The notes under the pieces: generated by a model | The model's database searches: none | What the model was told of the DNA's origin: nothing | The model's input: the letters and a program-made list of their open reading frames with translations, nothing else | Translations under genes and position numbers: made by a program | Shown here: positions 1 to 8,399 of the stretch, one piece after another | Layout: every line of letters starts with the position of its first letter | Position numbering within the stretch: position 1 is the stretch's first letter | Assembly (NCBI GenBank): GCA_963795835.1 | Contig: CAWCJC010000009.1 | Coordinates: forward strand, 372,001-436,000 | Reading direction: 5' to 3' | DNA from: JALYXI01 sp963795835 | GTDB taxonomy: Bacteria; Acidobacteriota; Terriglobia; Bryobacterales; Bryobacteraceae | Length of the DNA: 64,000 bases

Positions 1-71
1 TGTGCACGGAACCTTCGCGCTACATCTACGGCCAGACGATTGAAATCAACGGGGGAATGTACATGGTCTAG
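1..71 (+). CDS. Short-chain dehydrogenase/reductase, C-terminal end (partial)
   Basis: Only the last codons and the TAG stop lie inside the window. They read SRYIYGQTIEINGG followed by MYMV. A GQTIxxNGG stretch just before the C-terminus is typical of classical short-chain dehydrogenases (FabG-like Rossmann-fold NAD(P)-dependent oxidoreductases). The substrate cannot be told from the tail. The stop codon overlaps by two bases the stop of the convergent phosphatase gene on the minus strand. Confidence 0.7.
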   Translation, partial: CTEPSRYIYGQTIEINGGMYMV

Positions 72-784
72 GCAACTTCAAACATCACAACGGTGATGTT
101 GTCGTTGCCGCCGGCCTGGTGCGCTGCCTGAATCAGCCTCGCGCAGCGTTCTTCCAGGCTCAGGCCGAGGTTGCAGGCAATGGCGGTCATCTCGTCACTT
201 GAGATGAGTCCGTGCAAGCCATCGCTCGAGAGAAGCACCCCGTAGCCCGGTTTCAGAGTGGTGCCGTAGTAGCGCGATTCCAAGATCGCGTCGATGCCAA
301 CCGCCATCGTAAGCGCATGCCGCATGGGATGCGTACGGAGCGCGGCCTCATTGAGTCCCAGCGGAATTCCCACTTCGCGAACCCAAGTCTGGTCTTCCGT
401 CAGCAACTCGAGCGTCCCTCCGCCATATCGATAAGCCCGGCTATCGCCGACACTGACGATCGCAACCTCGGCTTCATGGACCAAAGCGGCTACCAGAGTG
501 GTGCCCATTCCATTGAGCGTTGCGTCGCCCGCGGCCGCTTCTCTCACCCGCTGGTGAGCTTCCTCAACCGCCGCCATCAGGCTTGAGGCATCCGGCTTAC
601 TGACGGGCTCCATCTGCTCGGCTACGGTATCCGCCGCCAGCTTTGAGGCGTGGGCGCCTCCCTTGGCCCCGCCCATGCCATCCGCGAGAATGAATAGTCC
701 AATCTCCGGAAGCATTCGAAAATAATCCTGGTTCTCCGGACGGATTAAACCAGTATCTGTACATGCTGCGTGAAAAATCTTCAT
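68..784 (-). CDS. PP2C-family protein serine/threonine phosphatase
   Basis: A cytoplasmic metal-dependent (Mg/Mn) Ser/Thr phosphatase of the bacterial PP2C/Stp type, which reverses phosphorylation by Hanks-type kinases. Visible motifs in order are DTGLIRPENQDYF at the N-terminus, ADGMGGAKGG (metal-binding Asp), GDSRAYR, SSDGLHGLIS and the C-terminal GGNDNITVVM, which is the complete PP2C set. Length is 238 residues, normal for stand-alone bacterial enzymes. The ATG at 784 gives the usual MKIFHAACTDTG start. An ATG 48 bases further upstream is in frame but adds residues that do not look conserved. No kinase partner is nearby. The gene diverges from the YihY gene across about 60 bases. Confidence 0.9.
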   Translation of the reverse strand: MKIFHAACTDTGLIRPENQDYFRMLPEIGLFILADGMGGAKGGAHASKLAADTVAEQMEPVSKPDASSLMAAVEEAHQRVREAAAGDATLNGMGTTLVAALVHEAEVAIVSVGDSRAYRYGGGTLELLTEDQTWVREVGIPLGLNEAALRTHPMRHALTMAVGIDAILESRYYGTTLKPGYGVLLSSDGLHGLISSDEMTAIACNLGLSLEERCARLIQAAHQAGGNDNITVVMFEVA

Positions 785-846
785 CCCGTGGAACCTATTT
801 ACTATAAGACGGAAATGGAATTCGGAATGCACCCCATCTATTCCCC

Positions 847-1701
847 ATGAAAATTGCCTGGACTCTGGTGAAGGAAACCGCGAACCGTTGGGTGGCTCAT
901 AACACGCCGCAGCTGGGAGCAGCGCTGGCCTACTATACGGTGTTATCCATGGCGCCGCTTCTGGTTGTCGCTGTCGCGATCGCCGGCTTGTTGTTCGGCG
1001 ATCAAGCTGCCCGGGGAGAAATTGTGAGTCAGATTTCGGCCTTAGTTGGGACGGAGATCGGACGGATCATTCAGGATCTGTTAAAGGCCGCGCACGAACA
1101 AGACCAAGGCATTCTTGCCTCCGTGGCCGGCGGAATCACCTTGCTGATTGGAGCTTCAGCCGTTTTCGGCCAATTGCGTGACTCCTTGAACTTGATTTGG
1201 GACCACAAACCGGCCCAGTCGATGGGGTGGAAAGGTTTTGTCAAATTTCGTCTTTTCACTTTCACCGTCGTACTGGTTGTGGGCTTCATGCTTCTGGTGA
1301 GTCTGGTAGTGAATACGGTAATGACGTTCGTTAGCACTTATCTGAATTCGCTCTTGCGAATTCCTGTATGGCTCAATCTGGTGGTTGCGCCGTTGCTCAC
1401 TTTGGCAGTTACCTCCGTGCTCTTTGCGATGATCTACAAATATATTCCCGAAGTTCCCGTGCGGTGGCGAGACGTCAGAGTAGGAGCCGTGTTCACGGCC
1501 ATGCTCTTCGATCTCGGAAAATATTTGATTGGTCTTTATTTAGGAAAAGCAAGCGTGGGTTCGGCCTATGGAGCCGCAGGATCTCTTGTTGTTTTGCTGG
1601 TTTGGGTTTATTACTCCTCTCAGATTTTCTTCTTCGGCGCGGAGTTTACGAAGGTCTACGCGGACTGGCATGAAAAAAAGAATCTAGCTGCGGCAACGTA
1701 A
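847..1701 (+). CDS. YihY/BrkB-family inner-membrane protein
   Basis: A 284-residue polytopic membrane protein of the YihY/virulence factor BrkB (old name RNase BN) family. The N-terminal region has the family signature around residues 18-40 (HNTPQLGAALAYYTVLSMAP). Five to six hydrophobic helices follow, the last near YGAAGSLVVLLVWVYYSSQ and the family end FFFGAEFTKVYA. The old ribonuclease label for this family is not supported; it is usually treated as a transport-like membrane protein of unknown substrate. The next gene, a tiny hydrophobic protein, starts 31 bases downstream and is probably cotranscribed. Confidence 0.88.
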   Translation: MKIAWTLVKETANRWVAHNTPQLGAALAYYTVLSMAPLLVVAVAIAGLLFGDQAARGEIVSQISALVGTEIGRIIQDLLKAAHEQDQGILASVAGGITLLIGASAVFGQLRDSLNLIWDHKPAQSMGWKGFVKFRLFTFTVVLVVGFMLLVSLVVNTVMTFVSTYLNSLLRIPVWLNLVVAPLLTLAVTSVLFAMIYKYIPEVPVRWRDVRVGAVFTAMLFDLGKYLIGLYLGKASVGSAYGAAGSLVVLLVWVYYSSQIFFFGAEFTKVYADWHEKKNLAAAT

Positions 1702-1732
1702 TTGCTAACGAAGCGGGGAAGGAGTCGTATCG

Positions 1733-1888
1733 ATGCTTGGAACCATCTTACTGATTGTTTTAGTTCTCGCGCTCGTTGGCGCGTTACCCACATGGGGATA
1801 TAGCAGCAGCTGGGGATACATGCCCAGCGGCGGCTTGGGTCTAGTCGTATTGATCCTTGTAATCCTGCTGTTGATGGGCAAACTTTAG
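1733..1888 (+). CDS. DUF3309-like 51-residue membrane protein
   Basis: A very small ORF with a good Shine-Dalgarno (GGAAGGAG near 1717-1724) before its ATG. The 51-residue product has two hydrophobic stretches (LGTILLIVLVLALVGALP and GLGLVVLILVILLLMG) separated by a Trp/Tyr/Ser-rich turn containing WGYSSSWGYMPSGG. This layout is that of the DUF3309 family, short bacterial membrane proteins of unknown role, often near stress genes. It follows the YihY gene on the same strand. Confidence 0.75.
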   Translation: MLGTILLIVLVLALVGALPTWGYSSSWGYMPSGGLGLVVLILVILLLMGKL

Positions 1889-1909
1889 GGCAAATTGAAG
1901 ATGCGGCGA

Positions 1910-2638
1910 CTACTTGCCGATCGCGAGCCGGTCGGCAAGTAGCGCAGGCAGACCCGCTTCGCGGATTTTCCGCTGCGCTCGAACCACTGCGTAAGGAACT
2001 CTCCGGTAGGAAACGTGACCGGCCCCTGGAGTGTACAAACTGTATGCCGCTTGAGGGTCAAGGTCGCGCGGTTGCCCCACGGAACCCGGGTTAAGCAGGT
2101 AGGCCGCGTCTTCTTCCAAAAAGAGTTCCTGGTCATAGGCGTTAAGCGGAGTTACTTTCCCTCGTCTTACTGAAAAGCCACCTTGTAAGTGCGTGTGCCC
2201 GAAAAACGTAACTTGTTGATTGATCAACTGAAACGCATCTGCGGCTTCGTAAGTTTCCACCAGATACTCGTCTTCATCGTTTGGCGAGCCATGGACAATC
2301 TCGAAATCCCCCACGGCAACAGGGCCTTGCGGTAACGCTCGCAGGTAGTTTGCATTCTCCGCGCTCAGTACTCCATGGGTCCACACGGCAGCCGTTCTCG
2401 CCAGCGGGCTAAAGTCTTCGAGCCCAATGTAATCCGTGCAGGTGCGATCGTGGTTGCCCCGCACGGCGAACGCCACGTGCTCGCGCGCCCACTCGACAAC
2501 TAAGTTCGGATCGGGCCCGTAGCCGACAAAATCTCCTAAACAAACAATCTCGTCGTAACTGCCTTCAGCATGGCGCAACACAGCTTGCAGCGCTTCCCAA
2601 TTTGCGTGAATGTCGCTCAATATCAGGTAGCGCGTCAT
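1910..2638 (-). CDS. Metallophosphoesterase (YfcE/MJ0936-like)
   Basis: A 242-residue calcineurin-like phosphoesterase with the full metal-site set: LSDIHANWEAL, CLGDFVGYGP, VRGNHDR, VHGSPNDE and FGHTHLQ. Close relatives are small cytosolic phosphodiesterases; the natural substrate is not predictable. The ATG at 2638 overlaps the TGA of the upstream metallophosphoesterase in an ATGA. This marks the start better than a longer in-frame ATG 219 bases upstream, which would lie inside that gene. It is the last of a three-gene minus-strand operon (rsmE, membrane metallophosphoesterase, this gene). Confidence 0.88.
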   Translation of the reverse strand: MTRYLILSDIHANWEALQAVLRHAEGSYDEIVCLGDFVGYGPDPNLVVEWAREHVAFAVRGNHDRTCTDYIGLEDFSPLARTAAVWTHGVLSAENANYLRALPQGPVAVGDFEIVHGSPNDEDEYLVETYEAADAFQLINQQVTFFGHTHLQGGFSVRRGKVTPLNAYDQELFLEEDAAYLLNPGSVGQPRDLDPQAAYSLYTPGAGHVSYRRVPYAVVRAQRKIREAGLPALLADRLAIGK

Positions 2639-3762
2639 GCTTTTCGGAGCCGCAGCAAAGTAATCTCGGGGGGAGCGCCAATCCGGGCGGGTATTCCGAT
2701 GGTTCCGATTCCGCGCGTGACATAGCAAGCCGCGCCCCTCTCCAGATAAAGCCCCGAAACATACTTCGTCAGAATGCGCGCAATATTCACCGTGCGCTTC
2801 ACAATTTCCACGGTAACCTGTCCCCCGTGTGTATGCCCCGCCAGCATGGCATGCCATCCCTGTTCCGGTGCTTCGGTGAAGACGTCCGGATTGTGCGAAA
2901 GCAGAAGATTTGTCATGCCCGGCCGAATCAGCGGCGCTGCTCCATGCAGATAGTGGCCTTTCAACGGGAACGGCTGGTAATCAATGCCAGCGATGTTCAG
3001 CACGCCCGCACCAAATTTCAGTTCCCGCCGGTCATGCCGCAGAAAGGTCATGCCCTTTCTCGCCGCCTGAATTTCGACGTATTGCTCCAATTCGGTATAA
3101 ATTTCATGATTGCCCAAACAGCCCAGCAGCGGCGCATCGGATTTAAGACGGCTCAATTGGGCAATGCAGGCATCCACTGGATCGCCCCACGTGGAAATCA
3201 AATCCCCCGTCATCACGGCGACATTGGGGCGCAGCTCATTGGCTGCGTCAATGACGCGGGCGAACTCCCGTTCGCTGAGAAAAGCGCTAAGGTGCACATC
3301 GCTGATCTGCAAAATCTTCAGGCCCGCGAGATCAGGATGGAGCCCAACAATCGGCAGATCGGTTTCCTGAACCTGAAACTCTCGCCGCGTAACAATCGCA
3401 CCCCAGGCTTCGATCGCGAAGGGGGCTGCAATCGCCAGCGCGCCCGCCGTCCGGATGAGTTCGCGGCGGCTCGGACTGACGGCGGGCTCAAGCCGCCGGA
3501 AGAAAACATAGAACAGAAACGCAGGAGCGGAAGCGATCAGCCACATCATCGTGACCGTGCGTACCGGACGAAAGAACGGAGCCAGTGGGCGCACCAAACT
3601 CAAGGACAGCCCGCAACCGCCGAGCGCAAAGAGCAACACGACACCGACCCAGAACCACCGAGACCGCCGAAGCCCGGGCAGCCGCTTCACGAGTGCCCAG
3701 AGGATTCCGAACTGCGCCAGAATTAACGGCGAGAGCGTGAACAGTTCTGTCTGAAAGATCAT
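2635..3762 (-). CDS. Membrane-anchored metallophosphoesterase (YkuE-like)
   Basis: A 375-residue protein: three to four N-terminal transmembrane helices within residues 1-85, a twin-arginine-like SRRELIRTAGALAIAAP stretch near 97-113, then a calcineurin-like phosphoesterase domain. Metal motifs are ISDVHLSAF, MTGDLIST, CLGNHEIY, SHNPDVF and AGHTHGGQ. This matches the YkuE/YaeI type of membrane metallophosphoesterases, whose catalytic domain faces outside; YkuE-type enzymes have been linked to lipid or cell-wall phosphate substrates. It overlaps rsmE (ATGA at 3759-3762) and the downstream phosphoesterase (ATGA at 2635-2638), so the three are translationally coupled. Confidence 0.88.
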   Translation of the reverse strand: MIFQTELFTLSPLILAQFGILWALVKRLPGLRRSRWFWVGVVLLFALGGCGLSLSLVRPLAPFFRPVRTVTMMWLIASAPAFLFYVFFRRLEPAVSPSRRELIRTAGALAIAAPFAIEAWGAIVTRREFQVQETDLPIVGLHPDLAGLKILQISDVHLSAFLSEREFARVIDAANELRPNVAVMTGDLISTWGDPVDACIAQLSRLKSDAPLLGCLGNHEIYTELEQYVEIQAARKGMTFLRHDRRELKFGAGVLNIAGIDYQPFPLKGHYLHGAAPLIRPGMTNLLLSHNPDVFTEAPEQGWHAMLAGHTHGGQVTVEIVKRTVNIARILTKYVSGLYLERGAACYVTRGIGTIGIPARIGAPPEITLLRLRKA

Positions 3763-4460
3763 CCGCTCTGCCCCGCGATGGCAAGCGCGGCAACAGCCGC
3801 CGTCTCAGCCCGAAGCACCAGCGGACCAAGCCATGCCCGCAACCACCCCGCTTGATCGAGGGCGCTTCTTTCCCCGTCAGTCCAGCCGCCCTCCGGCCCC
3901 ACCAGCAGACTGACTTCACCTGTGCCCGTGCGCAAAACTTCCGTCAGAAACGGACAATCGCCCTGCTCTTCCATCCGGCAGCTCAGGCCTGCAGCCCGCA
4001 AACCCTGTACCTTCTGGACCGCGGCGACCTCCGGAGCCGACACCCGGCGCGACTGCTGCGCGCTCTCTCGCGCAATCTTCCGCCAGCGCTCACTCCGCTT
4101 CACCGAAGCCGCTGACAAACCCGCTTCCGACCGGGCACATTCCACAGGGACAATGCGAGTCACTCCCAACTCTGTCGCTTTTTCGATGGCCCATTCCAGC
4201 CGGTCAAACTTGATCAAAGCCATGTAGAGCGTGAGTGGCTTCAGCGGAGCGGGACTCTCTAACGTCTCTAAGATCCGGAAGCGCACTGCGTTCTTCTCAG
4301 TGTCCCGGATCTCCGCCAGATACACCTGCCGGCCATCCGAAATTTCGTACTGCTGCCCCGCTTCCGCACGCAGCACGCGCGAAAGATGGTGGGCATCCTC
4401 GCCACGAAGTTCCGCCGAGCCTTCCTCTACCGCCTCCACTAAGAATCGCCGCCGCGCCAT
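3759..4460 (-). CDS. rsmE: 16S rRNA (uracil(1498)-N(3))-methyltransferase RsmE
   Basis: RsmE methylates N3 of U1498 in 16S rRNA of the 30S subunit, using S-adenosylmethionine. The 233-residue length is typical. The N-terminal PUA-like part includes the EDAHHLSRVLR stretch (residues 21-31). The C-terminal SPOUT knot carries LLVGPEGGW (about 186-193) and LGPLVLRAETAA (211-222), the SAM-binding trefoil motifs. The ATG at 4460 lies 31 bases from the divergent ruvA start, so the two genes share a short promoter region. It is first in the operon with two metallophosphoesterases. Confidence 0.95.
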   Translation of the reverse strand: MARRRFLVEAVEEGSAELRGEDAHHLSRVLRAEAGQQYEISDGRQVYLAEIRDTEKNAVRFRILETLESPAPLKPLTLYMALIKFDRLEWAIEKATELGVTRIVPVECARSEAGLSAASVKRSERWRKIARESAQQSRRVSAPEVAAVQKVQGLRAAGLSCRMEEQGDCPFLTEVLRTGTGEVSLLVGPEGGWTDGERSALDQAGWLRAWLGPLVLRAETAAVAALAIAGQSG

Positions 4461-4490
4461 TACCTCTTACAATTGTTGCAACTTCCGGAA

Positions 4491-5081
4491 ATGATTGCTC
4501 TACTGCGCGGTATCTTACTCGAGAAGCACCCCAACCAGGCGATTGTCGAAGCTGGTGGCGTGGGTTACGACCTCACCATCCCCGTTTCCACCTTCACCGC
4601 GCTCCCGGAAGCCGGCCAGGAGGTGCGTTTGCGGGTCCACACTCATGTCCGCGAGGACGCCCTGCAGCTCTTCGGCTTTGTTTCGCAGGAAGAGAAAACT
4701 CTGTTCGAAAAGCTGACCGGCGTCTCTGGAATCGGACCCAAGCTGGCCATCACAATTCTCTCCGGCCTGAACGCTCCGGATTTGATTGCCGCCATCCGTA
4801 ATGGTGCGCTCGAACAACTGGTCCGCATCCCGGGGATCGGCAAAAAGACTGCCGAGCGCATGATTCTCGAATTGCGCGACAAGTTAGTACTAGCCCCCGC
4901 GGCTCCCGGCGGGCCCGCCCCGCTGCCCTTCGATTCCATAGAAAACGACGTGCTTTCCGCTCTGCTGAATCTGGGTTGCGCCCGGCCCGCGGCTGAACTG
5001 GCAGTACGAAAAGCCAAGGCATCCGACATAAAAGCCGGATTCGAGCCCTTGTTTCGCCGCAGTCTGGAATTTGTCCGTTAG
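4491..5081 (+). CDS. ruvA: Holliday junction branch migration protein RuvA
   Basis: RuvA binds Holliday junctions and loads the RuvB motor for branch migration in recombinational repair. The 196-residue protein has the N-terminal OB fold (MIALLRGILLEK...GVGYDLTIP), two helix-hairpin-helix motifs (LTGVSGIGPKLA and IRIPGIGKKTAERM, as VRIPGIGKK in the sequence), a linker rich in Ala/Pro, and a C-terminal domain III. I chose the ATG at 4491, which gives the invariant MIAxLxG start, rather than an ATG six codons upstream. ruvB begins 9 bases after the stop, so the usual ruvAB operon is intact. No ruvC is in the window. Confidence 0.96.
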   Translation: MIALLRGILLEKHPNQAIVEAGGVGYDLTIPVSTFTALPEAGQEVRLRVHTHVREDALQLFGFVSQEEKTLFEKLTGVSGIGPKLAITILSGLNAPDLIAAIRNGALEQLVRIPGIGKKTAERMILELRDKLVLAPAAPGGPAPLPFDSIENDVLSALLNLGCARPAAELAVRKAKASDIKAGFEPLFRRSLEFVR

Positions 5082-5090
5082 TCTGGAAGA

Positions 5091-6119
5091 GTGGCGGATC
5101 AGCGAATGGTCTCCGGCGCGGCAGACGTCGAAGATGCGCAATTTGAAGTGGGTCTGCGGCCCCGCAAGCTGAAAGACTTCACCGGCCAGACCAAGCTCAA
5201 AGAAAATTTGTCCATCGCTATCGAAGCAGCGCGCCACCGCGGGGAGGCCATGGATCACGTGCTTCTCTATGGGCCGCCCGGCTTGGGTAAGACCACGCTT
5301 GCCTCCATCATCGCTACCGAGCTCGAAGTCGGTTTCGACCAGACATCCGGCCCCGTGCTGCAGAAGAAGCTTGATCTATCGGGCGTTCTTACGAATGTGC
5401 AGGAGCGGCAGGTCTTCTTTATTGATGAGATCCACCGCTTACTGCCGGATGTGGAAGAGATGCTGTACTCCGCTCTGGAAGATTTCCAGCTGGATTTATT
5501 GATCGGTACGGGTCCGGGTGCGCGCACCATGCGCATTCCTATCCAGAAGTTCACAGCGGTCGGCGCCACCACTCGCCAGGGTTTGCTCAGCGGGCCCCTT
5601 CGCGGACGCTTCGGTTTGCATCTGCATCTGAATCACTACACAGTGCCGGAGTTGACGTCCATCGTCAGCCGCTCCGCTCATCTTTTGAACGTGACCGTTG
5701 ATGAGGAAGGGGCTGCCGAAATCGCCCGTCGCAGCCGGGGAACGCCCCGCATCGCGAATCGCCTTCTTCGGCGTGTGCGGGACTATGCCCAGGTACGCGC
5801 CAACGGGCATGTTTCGAAAGAAACCGCCTGCACCGCACTGAATCTTCTGGAAGTGGACCCACATGGCCTCGACGAGATTGATCAGAAAATTATGCGCGCG
5901 GTACTAGAAAAGTATCGCGGCGGCCCAGTCGGCATCAACACGATTGCCGCCTCGGTGAATGAGGAGCCTGAAACCATCGAAGAAGTCTACGAACCGTATC
6001 TGATCCAACTCGGCTTCCTGCATAGAACTTCGCGGGGACGCATGGCAACCGAGCGCGCCTTCGACTATTTCAAAATCGACCGGCAGTGGCGTTCCACGGG
6101 TCAGCCGGAACTGTTTTGA
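5091..6119 (+). CDS. ruvB: Holliday junction branch migration ATPase RuvB
   Basis: The AAA+ motor that drives branch migration with RuvA. The 342-residue product has Walker A GPPGLGKTT (residues 61-69), Walker B FFIDEIHR (109-116), the arginine-finger region SGPLRGRFG (167-175), and the C-terminal winged helix with RTSRGRMATERA. The start is a GTG nine bases after ruvA; an ATG five codons inside is also possible but the GTG gives the normal acidic leader before GLRPRKL. The TGA stop at 6117-6119 overlaps the TTG start of folK. Confidence 0.96.
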   Translation: MADQRMVSGAADVEDAQFEVGLRPRKLKDFTGQTKLKENLSIAIEAARHRGEAMDHVLLYGPPGLGKTTLASIIATELEVGFDQTSGPVLQKKLDLSGVLTNVQERQVFFIDEIHRLLPDVEEMLYSALEDFQLDLLIGTGPGARTMRIPIQKFTAVGATTRQGLLSGPLRGRFGLHLHLNHYTVPELTSIVSRSAHLLNVTVDEEGAAEIARRSRGTPRIANRLLRRVRDYAQVRANGHVSKETACTALNLLEVDPHGLDEIDQKIMRAVLEKYRGGPVGINTIAASVNEEPETIEEVYEPYLIQLGFLHRTSRGRMATERAFDYFKIDRQWRSTGQPELF

Positions 6120-6592
6120 GGCGCATCTTCTTGGGTCTGGGCTCCAATGTCGGAAACCGGGAGGCAAACCTGTCGGAAGCTCTTCGGCGCTTGCAAGAGG
6201 GGCACGTATTCGTCACCCGGATGTCGCCGATCTACGAAACTGAGCCCGTAGGAATTACGAACCAGCCCCTGTTCCTCAATGCGGTGGCGGAGGCAGAGAC
6301 CCGGCTTTTTCCCTCTCCTCTGTTGGCGTGCGTGAAACAGATCGAAACGGCCATGAAGCGTCGGAACACCGTCCGCAACGGCCCGCGCATCATCGATATC
6401 GATATCCTGTTCTATCAATCCGCGATCATCAAGTTGCCTGATCTGGAAGTGCCTCATCCCCGTTTTCGGGAACGGAGATTTGTCCTGGCACCGCTTGCCG
6501 ATTTGAATCCGATTTTGCGTGATCCGATCACGCACAGAACAGTCGCCGAATTGCTGGAAAGCGCCAGTCCTGCGGGCTGCCGGCGGATTTAG
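6116..6592 (+). CDS. folK: 2-amino-4-hydroxy-6-hydroxymethyldihydropteridine pyrophosphokinase
   Basis: FolK transfers pyrophosphate from ATP to the dihydropterin in folate synthesis. The family signatures are LGLGSNVGNR at the N-terminus, PIYETEPVG, QPLFLNAV and the catalytic/Mg-binding RNGPRIIDIDIL stretch, followed by the PHPRFRERRFVLAPL end. I place the start at TTG 6116, which overlaps the ruvB stop as TTGA and leaves only three codons (LRR) before IFLGLGSN. Earlier in-frame starts lie inside ruvB. The product is 158 residues, usual for FolK. No other folate gene is nearby. The stop meets the stop of the convergent metallo-beta-lactamase-like gene. Confidence 0.93.
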   Translation: MRRIFLGLGSNVGNREANLSEALRRLQEGHVFVTRMSPIYETEPVGITNQPLFLNAVAEAETRLFPSPLLACVKQIETAMKRRNTVRNGPRIIDIDILFYQSAIIKLPDLEVPHPRFRERRFVLAPLADLNPILRDPITHRTVAELLESASPAGCRRI

Positions 6593-7465
6593 CGACCCAG
6601 TTGAGTCTGCCTGGCCAACTCCGCCCGGAAGGCCCGCTCTCTTTCCGCGCAGTAGTTCCGGTAGCCCGCGGGGTCGACAAAGGCTTCCTCACCCTTCGTT
6701 TCTGATTGCCTGAACTTAGCCTCCATTCCGTAGTACGCGCCATGCGCGCCCAGAAAAATGTCGCATGGCAGGCTCTTTAGGACATCGAAAGTCCGCGCGA
6801 AATCCTTGGCGATCTCCGGATAACTTCCTGTTGTTCACCAGCTTGTAGCCTGAATTCACATTGGGGCTCCCCACGATTACCACGTTCAGCTTCCGGCCTT
6901 TCTGGGTCGCGGGAAACGTCCATGTAGTGCAGCCTTTTGTATGGCCGGGTGTCAGGTGAGCGGTGAGCGCGGTCCGTCCCAAAGACACCGTGTCGCCATC
7001 GTGCAGGATTCGATCCACCTTAACCGGAGGCCAGCGCATGGAAGGATACTGAAAATCGCCCACGCCTCCGGCTTCCGTCTCGGGGACATCGCCCGCCATC
7101 ACCATCAGTTTCGCGCCCGTTAACCGCTTCACCAGCGCCGCGCCGGCGGCATGATCGTCGTGTGCGTGGCTGATCAGCAGGATTTTGATGTCTTGGAAAT
7201 GGAAGCCCAGCTTCTCCACGCTGGTGCGAATGAAGGGAACCGAATCCTCGAAACTAGGATTGATCAGAATCAACCCGGCGTCCGTCTTCACCAGATAGCT
7301 CGACAAGTCCGCAGTGCCCACATAGTAGAGATCCTCGGCAATTTTGTGCGGCGGAAAAGGTTTATTTGCGTGGGTCTGTCCCAATCCCGGCAGAGCTGCC
7401 AGAAACAGAACGAAACAAAGTCTTGCCACTGCCTTACTTGCTCCTGTCTTATAAAAACCGCGCAT
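6589..7465 (-). CDS. Subclass B3 metallo-beta-lactamase-like hydrolase (frameshifted)
   Basis: The N-terminal part has a signal peptide (VARLCFVLFLAALPGLGQ) and the B3-type MBL motifs: NPSFEDSV, SHAHDDHAAG (HxHxDH, zinc ligands) and LTPGHTKGCTTW. In frame it runs through NSGYKLVNN and then stops after unrelated residues at 6716. A +1 shift around 6819-6836 opens YPEIAKDFARTF, SLPCDIFLGAHGAYYG (last zinc His) and an end QTQLGR, with a stop at 6589. The repaired protein is a full-length B3 enzyme. So either the gene is inactivated or one base has been gained in assembly. Substrate is not proven: many soil B3 homologues are lactonase-like or weak beta-lactamases. It overlaps the CMD-family gene by 17 bases. 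Confidence 0.8.
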
Positions 7466-7826
7466 CCGTCTCCACCCTGTATCCGTTCGCTAAGCGATTC
7501 GTTTCGTTTGCCATGCCGACCACCGCAATCAACTCCCCGAACATTTCCTCCGTCATTCCCGCATTGCGCGCTGCTGCGCCATGCGACGCAATGCAGTAAG
7601 GGCAACCATTCGTCACACTCACAGCCAGATAGATCATCTCTTTTGTCACTGCGGGAAGCGCCCCTGGTGCCATAGTCTGCTTGATGCTCTCCCACGTCCG
7701 TTGAAGCGTAGCCGGATGGTGAGCCAAAGCTTTCCAGAAGTTATTGATCCAATCCGTGCCGCGCGTGCGCATGATGTCGTCGTATACAGCGCGCACCTCA
7801 CCTGAAGCCTCTTCGTACTCGATCAT
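7449..7826 (-). CDS. Carboxymuconolactone decarboxylase (AhpD-like) family protein
   Basis: A 125-residue all-helical protein of the CMD/AhpD superfamily. The signature is VSVTNGCPYCIASHGAAAR, with the CxxC plus His typical of the peroxidase-reductase AhpD branch; thus a role in alkylhydroperoxide detoxification is plausible, though many members are uncharacterised. I place the start at the ATG of the ATGA that overlaps the Nudix stop (7823-7826); an ATG five codons upstream is in frame. It lies between the Nudix and metallo-beta-lactamase-like genes in a compact minus-strand operon. Confidence 0.87.
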   Translation of the reverse strand: MIEYEEASGEVRAVYDDIMRTRGTDWINNFWKALAHHPATLQRTWESIKQTMAPGALPAVTKEMIYLAVSVTNGCPYCIASHGAAARNAGMTEEMFGELIAVVGMANETNRLANGYRVETDARFL

Positions 7827-8338
7827 AGGCGGCTGTCCCACAGCAAAAAACCAATTAACGTTTTTCCGTCTTCAATCTGACCCGCATGGATCATTTCCCG
7901 CAATTCCTCTCGCCCAAACCAGCGTACTTCGATTCGTTCATCTTCCATCGGTTCCGCGGTGCCCTTTGTCAGCCCGGTGGCCAGAAACAAATTCATCTTT
8001 TCTTCTACGAATCCGGGCGACGGGTAATACGCAATCAGTGGTTCCCACCGGTCCGCCCGATATCCCGTCTCCTCAATGAGTTCGCGTTTGGCTGCTTCAA
8101 GCGGAGTTTCACCTTCATCCACTTTTCCCGCCGGAAGCTCCCACAATTCTTTTTGCGCCGGTAACCGAAACTGCTTCACCAGCAGCACGCGTTCTGCTTC
8201 CACCGCCATCATCACCGCGGAACCTGCATGCCGCACAATCGACCGCTGAATCTTGAAGCCGGACGGGTCCGCCGCCTCATCCTCCGTTACCCGGAATATC
8301 TTCGAACGGTAAACTTCCTTCGAGCTGAAAATCTTCAC
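7823..8338 (-). CDS. NUDIX hydrolase (ADP-ribose pyrophosphatase-like)
   Basis: A 171-residue Nudix hydrolase. The Nudix box Gx5Ex7REUxEExGU is complete at residues 71-93, from GKVDEGE to REL and EETGY. The upstream part (YRSKIFRVTED, VLLVKQFRLP...LWELPAG) and the proline after the box (AYYPSPGFVEEK) match ADP-ribose pyrophosphatases such as NudF/MutT-type housecleaning enzymes. It probably hydrolyses ADP-ribose or sugar nucleotides; exact substrate is inferred only. First gene of the minus-strand operon with the CMD and metallo-beta-lactamase-like genes. Confidence 0.92.
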   Translation of the reverse strand: MKIFSSKEVYRSKIFRVTEDEAADPSGFKIQRSIVRHAGSAVMMAVEAERVLLVKQFRLPAQKELWELPAGKVDEGETPLEAAKRELIEETGYRADRWEPLIAYYPSPGFVEEKMNLFLATGLTKGTAEPMEDERIEVRWFGREELREMIHAGQIEDGKTLIGFLLWDSRL

Positions 8339-8399
8339 CTCTCATCTTTACCCCACGTGGACCTACGGATGCTAATGTAAAGCCGGAGGAATTAACTGA

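Noticed and set aside
2602..3726. 374-codon plus-strand ORF opposite the membrane metallophosphoesterase
   Set aside because: It is fully antisense to a gene with complete metal motifs, and is rich in Arg, Gln and His as expected of a shadow frame in GC-rich DNA.
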